Of a stretch of DNA of 64,000 bases, positions 25,025 to 33,766 are shown one piece after another (position 1 is the first letter of the stretch; each line of letters begins with the position of its first letter). Below the pieces are notes generated by a model, which ran no database searches, was not told the DNA's origin, and was given only the letters and a program-made list of their open reading frames with translations. The DNA comes from Marinomonas spartinae (GTDB lineage: Bacteria > Pseudomonadota > Gammaproteobacteria > Pseudomonadales > Marinomonadaceae). The translations under genes were made by a program, and so were the position numbers. Location of the stretch: NCBI RefSeq assembly GCF_900089775.1, contig NZ_FLOB01000004.1, positions 1-64,000 on the forward strand. The letters run 5' to 3'.

Positions 25025-26215
25025 CTATACCCTGTGATTCACTGGCTGAGTAAGTGGATGATTGGGTTCAAACGTATGGTTTGATCCGAATTGATTAGGC
25101 TGCTTTAGCCGTTTTAGCGATTCGTCTTGGGGCGTGTCTATTATCAGTCGTTGATGGTGTTGATCAAAAAAGTGTAGGGCTTGAGCCGGCAAAAAAGCGT
25201 TGACTTGTTCCTGCACGCGCCAGTATGGGCGCTGCTGTGTTGAGTGGAACAGACGACTGCTCCCGTAACTTAGCTCAATCACCCAGCTACCACCTGTTGG
25301 CATAATATTTTCTATGGTCATTGGCAGAGTGTGGCTATGTGGTACGTCACTTAAGACTATCTCTTCTGGGCGAATGCAGCAGGTGTCTGCATGTGCGCAC
25401 TCAGGTAGGCGTGCTAGGATATGATCCGCCACTTTGTCGAGGGAATTGGTTGCTTTGCTAAGCTCGATCATATTGATTTTTGGGTTTCCGATAAATTCGG
25501 CAACAAAGCGATTTTGCGGTGTTGCATAGATTTCATCGGGTGTACCAATTTGCTGTAGTGTGCCTTTGTTCATCACGGCGATGGTATTGGCTAAGGTCAT
25601 GGCTTCCCATTGGTCGTGACTGACGAACACAATGGTGGTACCAAATGTCTCATGAATACGGCGCAATTCGGCTCGCATTTCTAAACGCAGCGTGGCGTCT
25701 AAATTAGAAAGAGGCTCATCTAATAGCAAGATACCTGGGTTCACCGCTAACATACGTGCTAATGCGACGCGTTGTTGTTGGCCCCCAGAAAGCTGTGACG
25801 GGTAACGATTTGCATATTCCGCGATACGCAGTTTTTCCATAACATCTTGGCAGCGAGCATGGCGTTCTTCTGCTGGTATCTTCTGTATACGCAGGCCAAA
25901 GTCCACATTACGTTCTACGGTCATATGAGGCCAAAGTGCATAGTTTTGGAACACTAAGCCAATCTGGCGCTGCTCAGGGGGAGTAAAGTGCGACTTGTTG
26001 ACGGAGTCAACGACTGAGCCTCCTAGTACGATTTCCCCTGAGCTGGCATGCTCAATGCCTGCGATCATGCGTAAAATTGTGGTTTTACCGCAACCAGAAG
26101 GGCCAAGTAAGCACATAAACTCGCCGTCAGCGATGGTGATAGTGACGTCATTAACCGCTGGTGTTGTATTTTTTCCATAGGTTTTTGTTAGGTTTTTCAG
26201 TTCTATAGTCGGCAT
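25025..26215 (-). CDS. ABC transporter ATP-binding protein (FbpC/AfuC/PotA-like)
   Basis: At 396 aa: Walker A GPSGCGKTT (about residues 38-46), Q-loop VFQNYALWP, signature LSGGQQQRVALARML, Walker B ILLLDEPLSNLDA and switch His in FVSHDQWEA. A C-terminal TOBE-like regulatory domain (about residues 240-350) contains CCIRPEEIVL. The first codon overlaps the region immediately after the permease stop (gap one base), so the genes are translationally coupled. The C-terminal 40 residues are Pro/Gln/Asn-rich and look like an unstructured tail. Confidence 0.92.
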   Translation of the reverse strand: MPTIELKNLTKTYGKNTTPAVNDVTITIADGEFMCLLGPSGCGKTTILRMIAGIEHASSGEIVLGGSVVDSVNKSHFTPPEQRQIGLVFQNYALWPHMTVERNVDFGLRIQKIPAEERHARCQDVMEKLRIAEYANRYPSQLSGGQQQRVALARMLAVNPGILLLDEPLSNLDATLRLEMRAELRRIHETFGTTIVFVSHDQWEAMTLANTIAVMNKGTLQQIGTPDEIYATPQNRFVAEFIGNPKINMIELSKATNSLDKVADHILARLPECAHADTCCIRPEEIVLSDVPHSHTLPMTIENIMPTGGSWVIELSYGSSRLFHSTQQRPYWRVQEQVNAFLPAQALHFFDQHHQRLIIDTPQDESLKRLKQPNQFGSNHTFEPNHPLTQPVNHRV

Positions 26216-26216
26216 A

Positions 26217-28046
26217 TTAGCTCTCCAGACCTTGGGCCAAGTGGGTACCAGAGATCCGTTGGATCAATAGGGTGCCAAACCAAGCAATCAAGGCGATCAT
26301 AAAGACGACGGCGTTGGCTGCTTGGTCATAGTTGTAATCGAGTAAACGAAGGGAATAGGTGGTAAGAACATCGGTCGAGGGAACCGCTAGAATAATAAAC
26401 AGACTGACGCCTTTAATACCGGATATGAAAGGCAAAAGAATACCGGTTGCTAACGGCCCTGCTTGAATGGGAACGATGATTTTACGCATGCGAGTGAACC
26501 AGCTCGCTCCGGCGATACGAGCGGCTTCTTCAGGCTCTTTACCGAGTTGTGTCATTGCCGCGATTCCAGAGCGACTGGCAAAGGGCATTTTTTCTGCAAT
26601 AAGTGCGATGATAAGTAATATAGGGGTGCCGTAAAGGGCAGGAATAGGGCCGCGAGCGACAGCAAACAGTGACAGAAAGGCGGCCGCAAAAGCAATCCCC
26701 GGAACCAAATAGGGCATAAAGGTAATATGGCGTAAAAAACCGCTGACGCCACGGAATGAACAGCGTGTTACCGCATAACCCACCAGCAAGCCTAAAATGC
26801 CAGAACATAGAGAAGCAATACCTACAATGAAGATGGTATTCCAAGTGGCTTGCCAAAATTCTGGGGTGAACAAAATACCATTGCGCAGGGCGACGGTCGT
26901 TAAATGGTGTCCTATCCAATAATCAAAGGTGAAATTGCTTAGGGTGAAGCGGCCAGGCAGAGTCATGATGGTTGATAAAAATAAGGTGATCAGTGGGATC
27001 ACCATGGCAATGAGCATAAACGCCATGGGAATACTGGCCGCAATTACGCGGAATTTGCCAAGGGAGGTTTGGCGATCCATATTGCCTTTACCGCCCACGG
27101 TCACAAAACGGCGTGCCTCACGCATCATGTGCATGTCGATGAGCAAGGTGATAACACCAATGATCATAATGACGGCGGCTAGAACCGCCGCAACGCCGTT
27201 TTGTCGAGAGTCAAGGGAGCGATACAAGCCCGTTGACAGCGTGTCGTAATTGACGGGTAATCCTAGGATGTATGGCACAGCAAATTCGCCAATGCAGTCG
27301 GCAAAAATCAGCAAAGCGGCGGACATAAGGGCTGGACGTACTAAGGGTAAAATGATGGAGAAGGCAATAGTGCGACGAGGGGCACCTAAAATACGGGCAC
27401 AGTCTTCCATTTGTACATCTAAACGAGTTAGCGCATTGCCAACAATTAAAATGACCAGAGGGGTATAGTGTAAAATTAAAATAACGACAATTGGGAAAAA
27501 GCCATAAGCGAGCCAGTTTGGGGTATGAAATCCCAATGCTTCGAGCCATCCAGGCTGCCCGCCGATCGTGCGGTTTTTAAAGATGGTTGTCCAAGCCATG
27601 GCAAATGTCCAAGACGGGAGCATGAAAGGGACAATCAAGGCGCTGGCAAACCACCTACGGCCTGCCATATTGGTTCGATTGATCAACCAAGCCAGTGTCA
27701 CTCCCAAGGTTAAAGAACATGCTACAGTACCAAGAGCGATCGCGAGGGTGTTGTACAGAGGAGTCCAAAGAATAATTTGCGACATACGTGACATAAAAGC
27801 ACGAGTCAGATAGTAGAGAGTGAACGCACCTTCGTCTTGATGAGTTCGTCCCGCATCGCCTGAGTGAACAAAAATGGCATCAAGTAATATGGAGATAACA
27901 GGCGCTAGAATCAAATAGGCAAAGCAAACCGCTAATATAAAAGCGATGACGTTAGCTGGCTCATGCCTGCTGACTGCGATGGAGTGACGTACTCTTAGCC
28001 ACCAATCTGGCTTTAAATGGTGAGGTGTTTCAACCGACAACGGCAT
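26217..28046 (-). CDS. Fused ABC transporter permease (two BPD domains, AfuB/FbpB-like)
   Basis: A 609-aa integral membrane protein holding two permease domains in tandem. Each has the EAA-type loop that contacts the ATPase: about MEDCARILGAPRRTIAFSIILPLVRPAL (residues 212-239) and EPEEAARIAGASWFTRMRKIIVPIQ (about 501-525). About 12 helices are visible. Fused permeases are found in FbpB, AfuB and thiamine or phosphonate relatives. It is the first gene of the operon; AAGGA precedes the ATG. The order permease-ATPase-binding protein is the reverse of the usual arrangement. Confidence 0.92.
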   Translation of the reverse strand: MPLSVETPHHLKPDWWLRVRHSIAVSRHEPANVIAFILAVCFAYLILAPVISILLDAIFVHSGDAGRTHQDEGAFTLYYLTRAFMSRMSQIILWTPLYNTLAIALGTVACSLTLGVTLAWLINRTNMAGRRWFASALIVPFMLPSWTFAMAWTTIFKNRTIGGQPGWLEALGFHTPNWLAYGFFPIVVILILHYTPLVILIVGNALTRLDVQMEDCARILGAPRRTIAFSIILPLVRPALMSAALLIFADCIGEFAVPYILGLPVNYDTLSTGLYRSLDSRQNGVAAVLAAVIMIIGVITLLIDMHMMREARRFVTVGGKGNMDRQTSLGKFRVIAASIPMAFMLIAMVIPLITLFLSTIMTLPGRFTLSNFTFDYWIGHHLTTVALRNGILFTPEFWQATWNTIFIVGIASLCSGILGLLVGYAVTRCSFRGVSGFLRHITFMPYLVPGIAFAAAFLSLFAVARGPIPALYGTPILLIIALIAEKMPFASRSGIAAMTQLGKEPEEAARIAGASWFTRMRKIIVPIQAGPLATGILLPFISGIKGVSLFIILAVPSTDVLTTYSLRLLDYNYDQAANAVVFMIALIAWFGTLLIQRISGTHLAQGLES

Positions 28047-28148
28047 GGTGTTTTTCCTTATTGCTTATCCACGGCAATCACCATAGAGAGGTTATGTTAC
28101 AAAGTGGTGACGTTTTTGCGCCTATGTGCAAAATGTTGAAACTGACAC

Positions 28149-28162
28149 GTCATATATATGAC
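28149..28162. promoter_or_regulatory. Palindrome in the ABC operon / small phosphatase intergenic region
   Basis: GTCATATATATGAC is a perfect 14-bp palindrome about 100 bases upstream of both divergent genes. It is a candidate binding site for the LacI-family protein encoded at the end of the operon. Confidence 0.45.
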
Positions 28163-28280
28163 TTTATGGAGGATAAAGTATTAAAAATCATAAGGTTAAA
28201 GAGAGTTTTTGTCTTTTGTGAACTTTTTGTTATATTTTTTGAGTGCTGATGAGCGTGATTCTGATAAAGGGAAAGGATAG

Positions 28281-28733
28281 ATGGAGAAAATTAGAAATTT
28301 TGTTCAATTGACACCGCTTATTGCGACAGGAGGACAGCCAAAGGCCGAACAATTTTTGAGTATCGCAGAAAATGGCTATGACTATGTTATTAACCTTGGG
28401 ATGCTTGATCATCCAGACGCGGTCTTAGAAGAGGATCAGTTAGTCAGCGAATTAGGGATGAGTTATATCCATGTTCCCGTAAAATTTGATGCGCCCTCTA
28501 AAAAACAAGTGGCACTTTTTTGCCGATTACTTTCTTTGTTAAAGACTCAAAAGGTGTTTGTTCATTGCATTATGAACTATCGTGTTTCGGCGTTTATGTA
28601 CCACTATTTTTCTAAGGTTGAAAAATGCTCCGAACACGCTTCTAAATCCATTATGTTTGAGCGTTGGGATATTAATCCGGTGTGGCAAGAGATGTTGAAA
28701 TGGTCAGCCGAGGACCTAGGATTGGGGGACTAA
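28281..28733 (+). CDS. Protein tyrosine phosphatase-family protein with CX4R loop (DUF442-like)
   Basis: A 150-aa protein. TGGQPKAEQFLSIAENGYDYVINLGM (residues 16-41) is the N-terminal pattern of the DUF442/beta-lactamase-hydrolase-like phosphatase group. VHCIMNYRVSAFM (94-106) is the presumed P-loop, with H95, C96 and R101. Only four residues separate Cys and Arg instead of the canonical five, so catalysis is uncertain; I believe relatives with HCAANxRVSA loops exist. It is divergent from the ABC/phosphatase operon, sharing a 234-bp promoter region with it. Confidence 0.8.
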   Translation: MEKIRNFVQLTPLIATGGQPKAEQFLSIAENGYDYVINLGMLDHPDAVLEEDQLVSELGMSYIHVPVKFDAPSKKQVALFCRLLSLLKTQKVFVHCIMNYRVSAFMYHYFSKVEKCSEHASKSIMFERWDINPVWQEMLKWSAEDLGLGD

Positions 28734-28745
28734 AAAGGTGTTATA

Positions 28746-28788
28746 AAGGCCTCTTCTATCTCTAACATCATAATAAAGAAGAGGTCTT
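28746..28788 (+). terminator. Terminator after the small phosphatase gene
   Basis: A 12-bp stem with one G-T pair (AAGGCCTCTTCT with AGAAGAGGTCTT) has a 19-base loop and is followed by a T-rich run. Confidence 0.7.
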
Positions 28789-29191
28789 ATATTATCGTTT
28801 TTTTGGTCTACTATTAAATGGAAGGTAGAGCTAAAAAGTGTTTGCGCTAAAACGTAAGTAACTTTGGCTCAGCTGGATGCTCGTGCTATAGAGTTGACAT
28901 GAGAGTCGATGTTTACCGCTAATAGTATACTACCTCATTCACTTCGGCCAAGAGAGGTTAGAAGAGCCGTCCATCGTTCTACGGTGCTTTTTTAAGAGGT
29001 GTTTATTGAATTCAAAACGCAGGCAGAAACAAAAAACTAGAGTGTGATATTGATGGTATGGGGTTGGGGGCTCTATTGTTAGAAACTTGATGGATATGAT
29101 GGGCAAAATTAGTATTGAGAGTGCTGCGGATGTAGGAAGTCGATTTTGAATATATTTACTATTAAAAGTTCGGATTGCCGAAGACATTGCG
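28789..29191. other. Non-coding region upstream of the REC-REC-HPt gene
   Basis: About 400 bp without a convincing gene. A TTGACA hexamer stands at 28894, but the nearest -10-like sequence is too far (about 23 bases), so I do not call a promoter. A minus-strand reading of 82 codons here has no family features and looks spurious. Confidence 0.4.
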
Positions 29192-30751
29192 ATGCAAGAT
29201 AATCCACGTCAATCTATCTTTGTATTGATTGTCGAAGGTGATCCATTAGAGGCTGAGCATCTTCAGAAAATGACTCGTGCATTGGGGTGGCAATCAAGCC
29301 TTGTCAATGATGGCTCAGAACTCGTTCAAGAGTGTATTAAACATCATGATAATAGCTCGTGCTCACCGGATGCCTTGCTGGTTAGCAGCCATATGCCTTC
29401 TATGGATGGCCTAAGTGTGATTCGTTCGTTGGCTCGTCATATTGGTCGAGAACATCTGCCAGCAGTGCTGATGATTTCTGCTTACGATAGTGACACTATA
29501 ATCGAACAAGACACAGAGCGTTTGGTGGACCGTGTTTTGCGTAGGCCATTAAATGCATACGTGTTATTTAACGCGGTTAACGATGTTGTGACAAATCGGA
29601 CGGGGGATTTCAATCGAGTATTACAAGCTACCTCAACCGAAGTCATCAAGGCCAAATGGTTACCCAATACCCATCTACTTGTTGTCGATGATAGCGCGAC
29701 GAATCTAGCGGTGGTCAGCTATATCTTGAAGCATAACGGTGCGAAGCTACAGACGGCGAATGGTGGTGAGGAAGCGTTAACTATTCTGGAAGACCCAAAC
29801 AATGATTTTGATGCCGTTTTAATGGATGTGCAAATGCCAGGGATTGATGGCTTGGAGGCAACGCGCCTTATTCGTAAGCGCTTGCACTTAACGACTTTGC
29901 CTATTATTGCCCTGACTGCAGGGACGTTGGGAGAAGAAAAAGATCAGGCATTAGAAGCCGGGATGAGTGACTTTTTGACAAAACCCATTGATCCATCAAC
30001 GCTTATTACTCTATTACGATTGTATATTAAGGTCTATCGAGGCAAGGATATTCCGATAGAATCGCTACATTTGTCTATTTCTGAACCGCCTAGTCCAGAC
30101 GCCCAACAGACAACTTCGGAGCAGGATCGTTGGCCAGCTATTGTAGAGCTCAATATAGATAAAGCGAAAAATATGTTGCTTGGAGACAAGTCATTATTTT
30201 TGGAGACTTTAGAGAATCTGTTAATTGAATATACTAATTTAAGTATGCCTCCTCAAATCGATATTGATGATGCAGGACACGCAGACTTGCGCCTTCAAAT
30301 AGCCTCTCAAGTGCATAAGTTAAGAAGTGTTTCTGGTATGGTTGGGGCGGAGAGGGTGCAGCAATTAGCATCCGAAGCTGAGGAAATAGTACGTACTGAA
30401 AGTCAGTCAGCAAAAAAAGTGTTGATGAATCTTTCTCTAGCATTACAAGCCTTGCAGAATGCTAGCAAAGAGGCATTAGATTTATGGAAAGAAGAAAAGC
30501 ATGTCGCCTCAACATCCGCTGTCGACGTGATGGCTCCATCGCTTAAATTGGAAACGGTAGAATCTATTTTGATACTGTTAGCAGAACAAGACTTAAGTGC
30601 TTTGGATGAAGTGGATGAGCACAGTGCGTCACTTCGTGAGGCTTTAGGGAATGAGAGGTTCCAACAATTTCAACGAAGTTTAGCTAGGCTTGACTATAAA
30701 CAGGCCATAGCTTTTCTGGAGCCACTCATAAAAAGGCTTGGGGATACGTAG
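29192..30751 (+). CDS. Two-receiver HPt phosphorelay protein (first receiver degenerate)
   Basis: A 519-aa protein with domain order REC1 (about 8-130), REC2 (160-283), a linker, then an HPt domain (about 320-430). REC2 is complete: VVDDS at 164-168, phospho-acceptor D212 in LMDVQMPGIDG and K264 in LTKPID. REC1 lacks the phospho-acceptor: S65 replaces the Asp in LLVSSHMPSMDG, and RRP replaces the conserved Lys motif. HPt carries H375 in QVHKLRSVSGMVGA. No kinase domain is present, so it must receive phosphate from an external kinase. A REC-GGDEF gene starts 4 bases after its stop. Confidence 0.9.
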   Translation: MQDNPRQSIFVLIVEGDPLEAEHLQKMTRALGWQSSLVNDGSELVQECIKHHDNSSCSPDALLVSSHMPSMDGLSVIRSLARHIGREHLPAVLMISAYDSDTIIEQDTERLVDRVLRRPLNAYVLFNAVNDVVTNRTGDFNRVLQATSTEVIKAKWLPNTHLLVVDDSATNLAVVSYILKHNGAKLQTANGGEEALTILEDPNNDFDAVLMDVQMPGIDGLEATRLIRKRLHLTTLPIIALTAGTLGEEKDQALEAGMSDFLTKPIDPSTLITLLRLYIKVYRGKDIPIESLHLSISEPPSPDAQQTTSEQDRWPAIVELNIDKAKNMLLGDKSLFLETLENLLIEYTNLSMPPQIDIDDAGHADLRLQIASQVHKLRSVSGMVGAERVQQLASEAEEIVRTESQSAKKVLMNLSLALQALQNASKEALDLWKEEKHVASTSAVDVMAPSLKLETVESILILLAEQDLSALDEVDEHSASLREALGNERFQQFQRSLARLDYKQAIAFLEPLIKRLGDT

Positions 30752-30755
30752 CAAT

Positions 30756-31703
30756 ATGAAGAAATTAGTAGAGAGCCAACGTTCTGATATTCTGATTATT
30801 GATGATGATAGGACGGTAGTCATAGCGTTAAACAAAGCGCTAAAAGATCTTGGGCGAGTTCGTTTTGCATTGAACTCTAAGCAAGCATTTGTAATGATAG
30901 AAGAGCGACTTCCCGATTTGATTTTATTGGACGTAGAGTTACCCGATATGCGAGGTTTAGAAGTATGCTCGACTCTAAAAAATAGACCGGATACCAAAAG
31001 CATCCCCGTGCTTTTTATTACCAGTAATACCGAAGTGGGTTTTGAAGAGAAAGTGTTCGATGTTGGGGGCGCGGATTATATAGCGAAGCCACTTAATCCT
31101 CGTGTTGTTGCCGCACGAGCCAAAACGCATGTTGCCTATCATCGAGCGATTGAGTTGCTAGAAAAGCTGGCCCATACCGATGCCATGACAGGTCTTGCGA
31201 ATAGACGTACGTTTGACGAGCAATTAGCTATAGAATTTAAGCGATGCTATCGTGAGCAAGAGCCGCTTACGGTGGCAATCATTGATATTGATGAATTCAA
31301 AAAATACAACGATCATTTTGGTCATATCGCGGGTGATGAGTGTATCAAAAGTATCGCTTCAGCTTTAATTCGCAGTGCTAGACGGCCAGTCGATCTTGTG
31401 GCTAGGTATGGTGGCGAGGAGTTTGCGCTTCTTTTCCCAAACACACATGCTGAAGGCGTAGGGATGCATCTTGATAATCTACTCCACACGATAGAGCAGT
31501 TGAATTTAACGCATGCTCCCAGCGCTACCCATGATGTTGTTACCATATCGATTGGCTACAGCACTCTCACTTGTAAGCAAGCTGCTAGACTGGACGACTG
31601 GGATGTTGTTCAAGCGGCAGACAAAGCTCTTTATGAATCAAAGGAAAAGGGTCGAAATCGCGTTAGTTTTGCGAAAGTCGATGCGCCGTCTAGCCTTACT
31701 TGA
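30756..31703 (+). CDS. REC-GGDEF response regulator diguanylate cyclase
   Basis: At 315 aa it has REC with IIDDD (14-18), D59 in LLDVELPDMRG, and K111 in AKPLNP, then a GGDEF domain starting at LAHTDAMTGLANRRTF. The active site is GGEEF (219-223) and the product-inhibition site RxxD is R210-P-V-D213. It should make cyclic-di-GMP when phosphorylated. The ATG at 30756 is chosen over an in-frame TTG at 30738 inside the upstream gene. Directly behind the REC-REC-HPt gene, it is the likely output of that relay (a WspR/PleD-like arrangement). Confidence 0.92.
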   Translation: MKKLVESQRSDILIIDDDRTVVIALNKALKDLGRVRFALNSKQAFVMIEERLPDLILLDVELPDMRGLEVCSTLKNRPDTKSIPVLFITSNTEVGFEEKVFDVGGADYIAKPLNPRVVAARAKTHVAYHRAIELLEKLAHTDAMTGLANRRTFDEQLAIEFKRCYREQEPLTVAIIDIDEFKKYNDHFGHIAGDECIKSIASALIRSARRPVDLVARYGGEEFALLFPNTHAEGVGMHLDNLLHTIEQLNLTHAPSATHDVVTISIGYSTLTCKQAARLDDWDVVQAADKALYESKEKGRNRVSFAKVDAPSSLT

Positions 31704-31728
31704 TTTTGTGTTTTTATTTAGCTTTATC

Positions 31729-33753
31729 TTAAAGTTTCGCGATCATGACCCCACGGTAATGGCAGTGGATTTGCGTTTTATCAACCTCTATTCCTGGTGT
31801 TTTATAAAGTACGTCTAGTTGGGTGGTGTTTTTTGGTAATGGCACGCTTAGAGGGTGGTCTTCACGATAAAAGACAAGCCAAAGGTGTGTCGATAAATCC
31901 GCTGGGGTAAGGATGGCCGATAAAAAATCTCGCTCTTTCTGAGCCCAGTCGTCGTTAGTCATGGGTTGGCTGTGCTCATTCAGCCACTCTATTTGGTCTG
32001 AGGGTTGGTGTTGGTATAGGGGGTCATCTTCTAAATAAATTTCTGCCAGAATAGGGTAGGCTTTTCGTATCGCCATTAAGCTTGTAATGGCTTCCTGTAA
32101 TGCGGTTCTAGGGGCACTTTCTTCCCACTTAAGCCATGTTATGTCGTTGTCTTGACAATAGGCGTTGTTGTTTCCTTGTTGCGTGTGAGATAGCTCATCA
32201 CCACCCAGAATATGGGGGGTTCCCTGACTAAGAAGCAAGGTTGCGATAAAGCAAAGTTGTTGATTTAAGCGACGTTGCAAGATCTCGGCGTTGTCTGTTT
32301 CACCTTCGACACCAAAGTTTTGGCTAATATTGTCGCCGTGGCCATCTCGGTTGTTTTCCATGTTTGCCATATTATGGCGGCGATGGTAAGAGACCAAATC
32401 ATGCAGTGTGTAGCCATCATGGTAGGTGATGTAGTTGACAGAATGCAACGCACTTTTTTGACCCTTATGGAAAATGTCTCTTGACCCCATCAAGCGTGTG
32501 GCCAATTGAGAAGTTAAACCTTCATCACCACGCCAAAAACGTCGTATCGCATCACGGTATTGGTCGTTACACTCTAAGAAACCTCTAGGAAATTGCCCTA
32601 GTTGATAACCGTTTGGACCAATATCCCAAGGCTCCATAACTAAACAGGCTTCACTTAGTACTGGGTCTTGTAAGATGGCTTGTAATAACGGCGCTTTAGC
32701 TGAAAAATCATCGTCTGTTCTACCCAAATCCACACCTAAATCAAAGCGGAATCCATCGATACCCATGACCGTTATCCAATAGCGCATGCTGTCGCAAATA
32801 AGACGAATACTGCTTGGGTTATAGGTATCCAGGCAGTTTCCACAGCCAGTATAATTAAGATATTGACCTTCTTTGTGGCGATAATATTGGGCATTATCCA
32901 AGCCGCGGAAGCAGACGCTTGCTTGATCCATCTCGCTTTCGGCTGTGTGGTTGTACACCACGTCGAGAATAACCTCAAAACCAGCTTCACGAAGCCCATC
33001 TATCATGGTTTGAAACTCGCTGATGGCATCTTTTTGAGCATAAGAGGGTTCTGGGACAAAAAAGCTGATGGGGTTATAGCCCCAGTAGTTGCTGAGTCTG
33101 AGGTGTTGTAAGTGTCTTTCTGTGGCAAAGCTGAAGCAAGGCATTAACTGAATGGTGGTAATGCCAAGGGACTTTAAGTGTTTAATACCAGGTTTGGAAA
33201 TGACTCCAAGATAGGTACCTTTAAGCGTCTCATCAATGGGTAAGTTCTGACTGAACCCTTTGACATGCAGCTCGTATAAGGCGCGTTGGGCATGTGGCAC
33301 ATGGACTCGTTTAGGGCGAATCGATGAGGCGCTAACACGTCTAACAATGGATTTGGGCACACAATAGGCGGAGTCTACAAGATGTTGTTCCCCGTCTTTT
33401 GTGATAGCGGCTTGATCCTCATGCCATTCGAGTTTACCGGATAATGCTTTCGCATAAGGGTCGATAAGCAGCTTGTTTTCGTTAAATAGTCGCTGTGAAC
33501 TGGGGTTAAAAGGACCTTGTGCACGAAATCCATAGTGTTGGCCTTCTGTTAAGCCAAACACTTCCATATGCCATATACCACGACGCTTAGCAATAAAAGG
33601 CAAGCGTTCTAGTTCGTTCCCTTTGTCGTCAAAGAGGCACAAAAAAATGGTGCTGGCCTCTTCAGAGGCGACGGCGAAATTAACACCATTTTCGGTGATT
33701 TGAGCCCCGAGGGGAAAAGGATGGCCAAGATTAACCGTGTAAGTATCGCTCAT
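31729..33753 (-). CDS. glgX: Glycogen debranching enzyme GlgX
   Basis: A 674-aa GH13 enzyme with an N-terminal carbohydrate-binding module (LGHPFPLGAQITENGVNFAVAS) and the TIM barrel. Catalytic segments: DVVYNHTAE, DGFRFDLGVDLGR (nucleophile Asp), LVMEPWDIG (acid Glu) and YHDGYTLHDL (transition-state Asp nearby). It hydrolyses alpha-1,6 branches of phosphorylase-limit glycogen. The ATG at 33753 has AAGGA seven bases upstream; a GTG at 33774 would overlap the glgB end. It is the last gene of the glycogen operon and convergent with the GGDEF gene. Confidence 0.93.
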   Translation of the reverse strand: MSDTYTVNLGHPFPLGAQITENGVNFAVASEEASTIFLCLFDDKGNELERLPFIAKRRGIWHMEVFGLTEGQHYGFRAQGPFNPSSQRLFNENKLLIDPYAKALSGKLEWHEDQAAITKDGEQHLVDSAYCVPKSIVRRVSASSIRPKRVHVPHAQRALYELHVKGFSQNLPIDETLKGTYLGVISKPGIKHLKSLGITTIQLMPCFSFATERHLQHLRLSNYWGYNPISFFVPEPSYAQKDAISEFQTMIDGLREAGFEVILDVVYNHTAESEMDQASVCFRGLDNAQYYRHKEGQYLNYTGCGNCLDTYNPSSIRLICDSMRYWITVMGIDGFRFDLGVDLGRTDDDFSAKAPLLQAILQDPVLSEACLVMEPWDIGPNGYQLGQFPRGFLECNDQYRDAIRRFWRGDEGLTSQLATRLMGSRDIFHKGQKSALHSVNYITYHDGYTLHDLVSYHRRHNMANMENNRDGHGDNISQNFGVEGETDNAEILQRRLNQQLCFIATLLLSQGTPHILGGDELSHTQQGNNNAYCQDNDITWLKWEESAPRTALQEAITSLMAIRKAYPILAEIYLEDDPLYQHQPSDQIEWLNEHSQPMTNDDWAQKERDFLSAILTPADLSTHLWLVFYREDHPLSVPLPKNTTQLDVLYKTPGIEVDKTQIHCHYRGVMIAKL

Positions 33754-33766
33754 GAAAGGTTCCTTT

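Noticed and set aside
23877-28046. Annotation of the ABC genes as a ferric iron importer
   Set aside because: The class is shared with iron transporters, but the iron-binding Tyr pair is not evident and two phosphatase genes are in the operon.
28205-28232. TTTGTGA and TTTGTTA spaced 11 bases, a weak Pho-box resemblance before the small phosphatase gene
   Set aside because: Too far from the CTGTCAT consensus in both halves; the region is T-rich, so chance matches are expected.
28939-29187. 82-codon minus-strand reading frame before the REC-REC-HPt gene
   Set aside because: No ribosome site, no domain, and it lies in the upstream region of the next gene.
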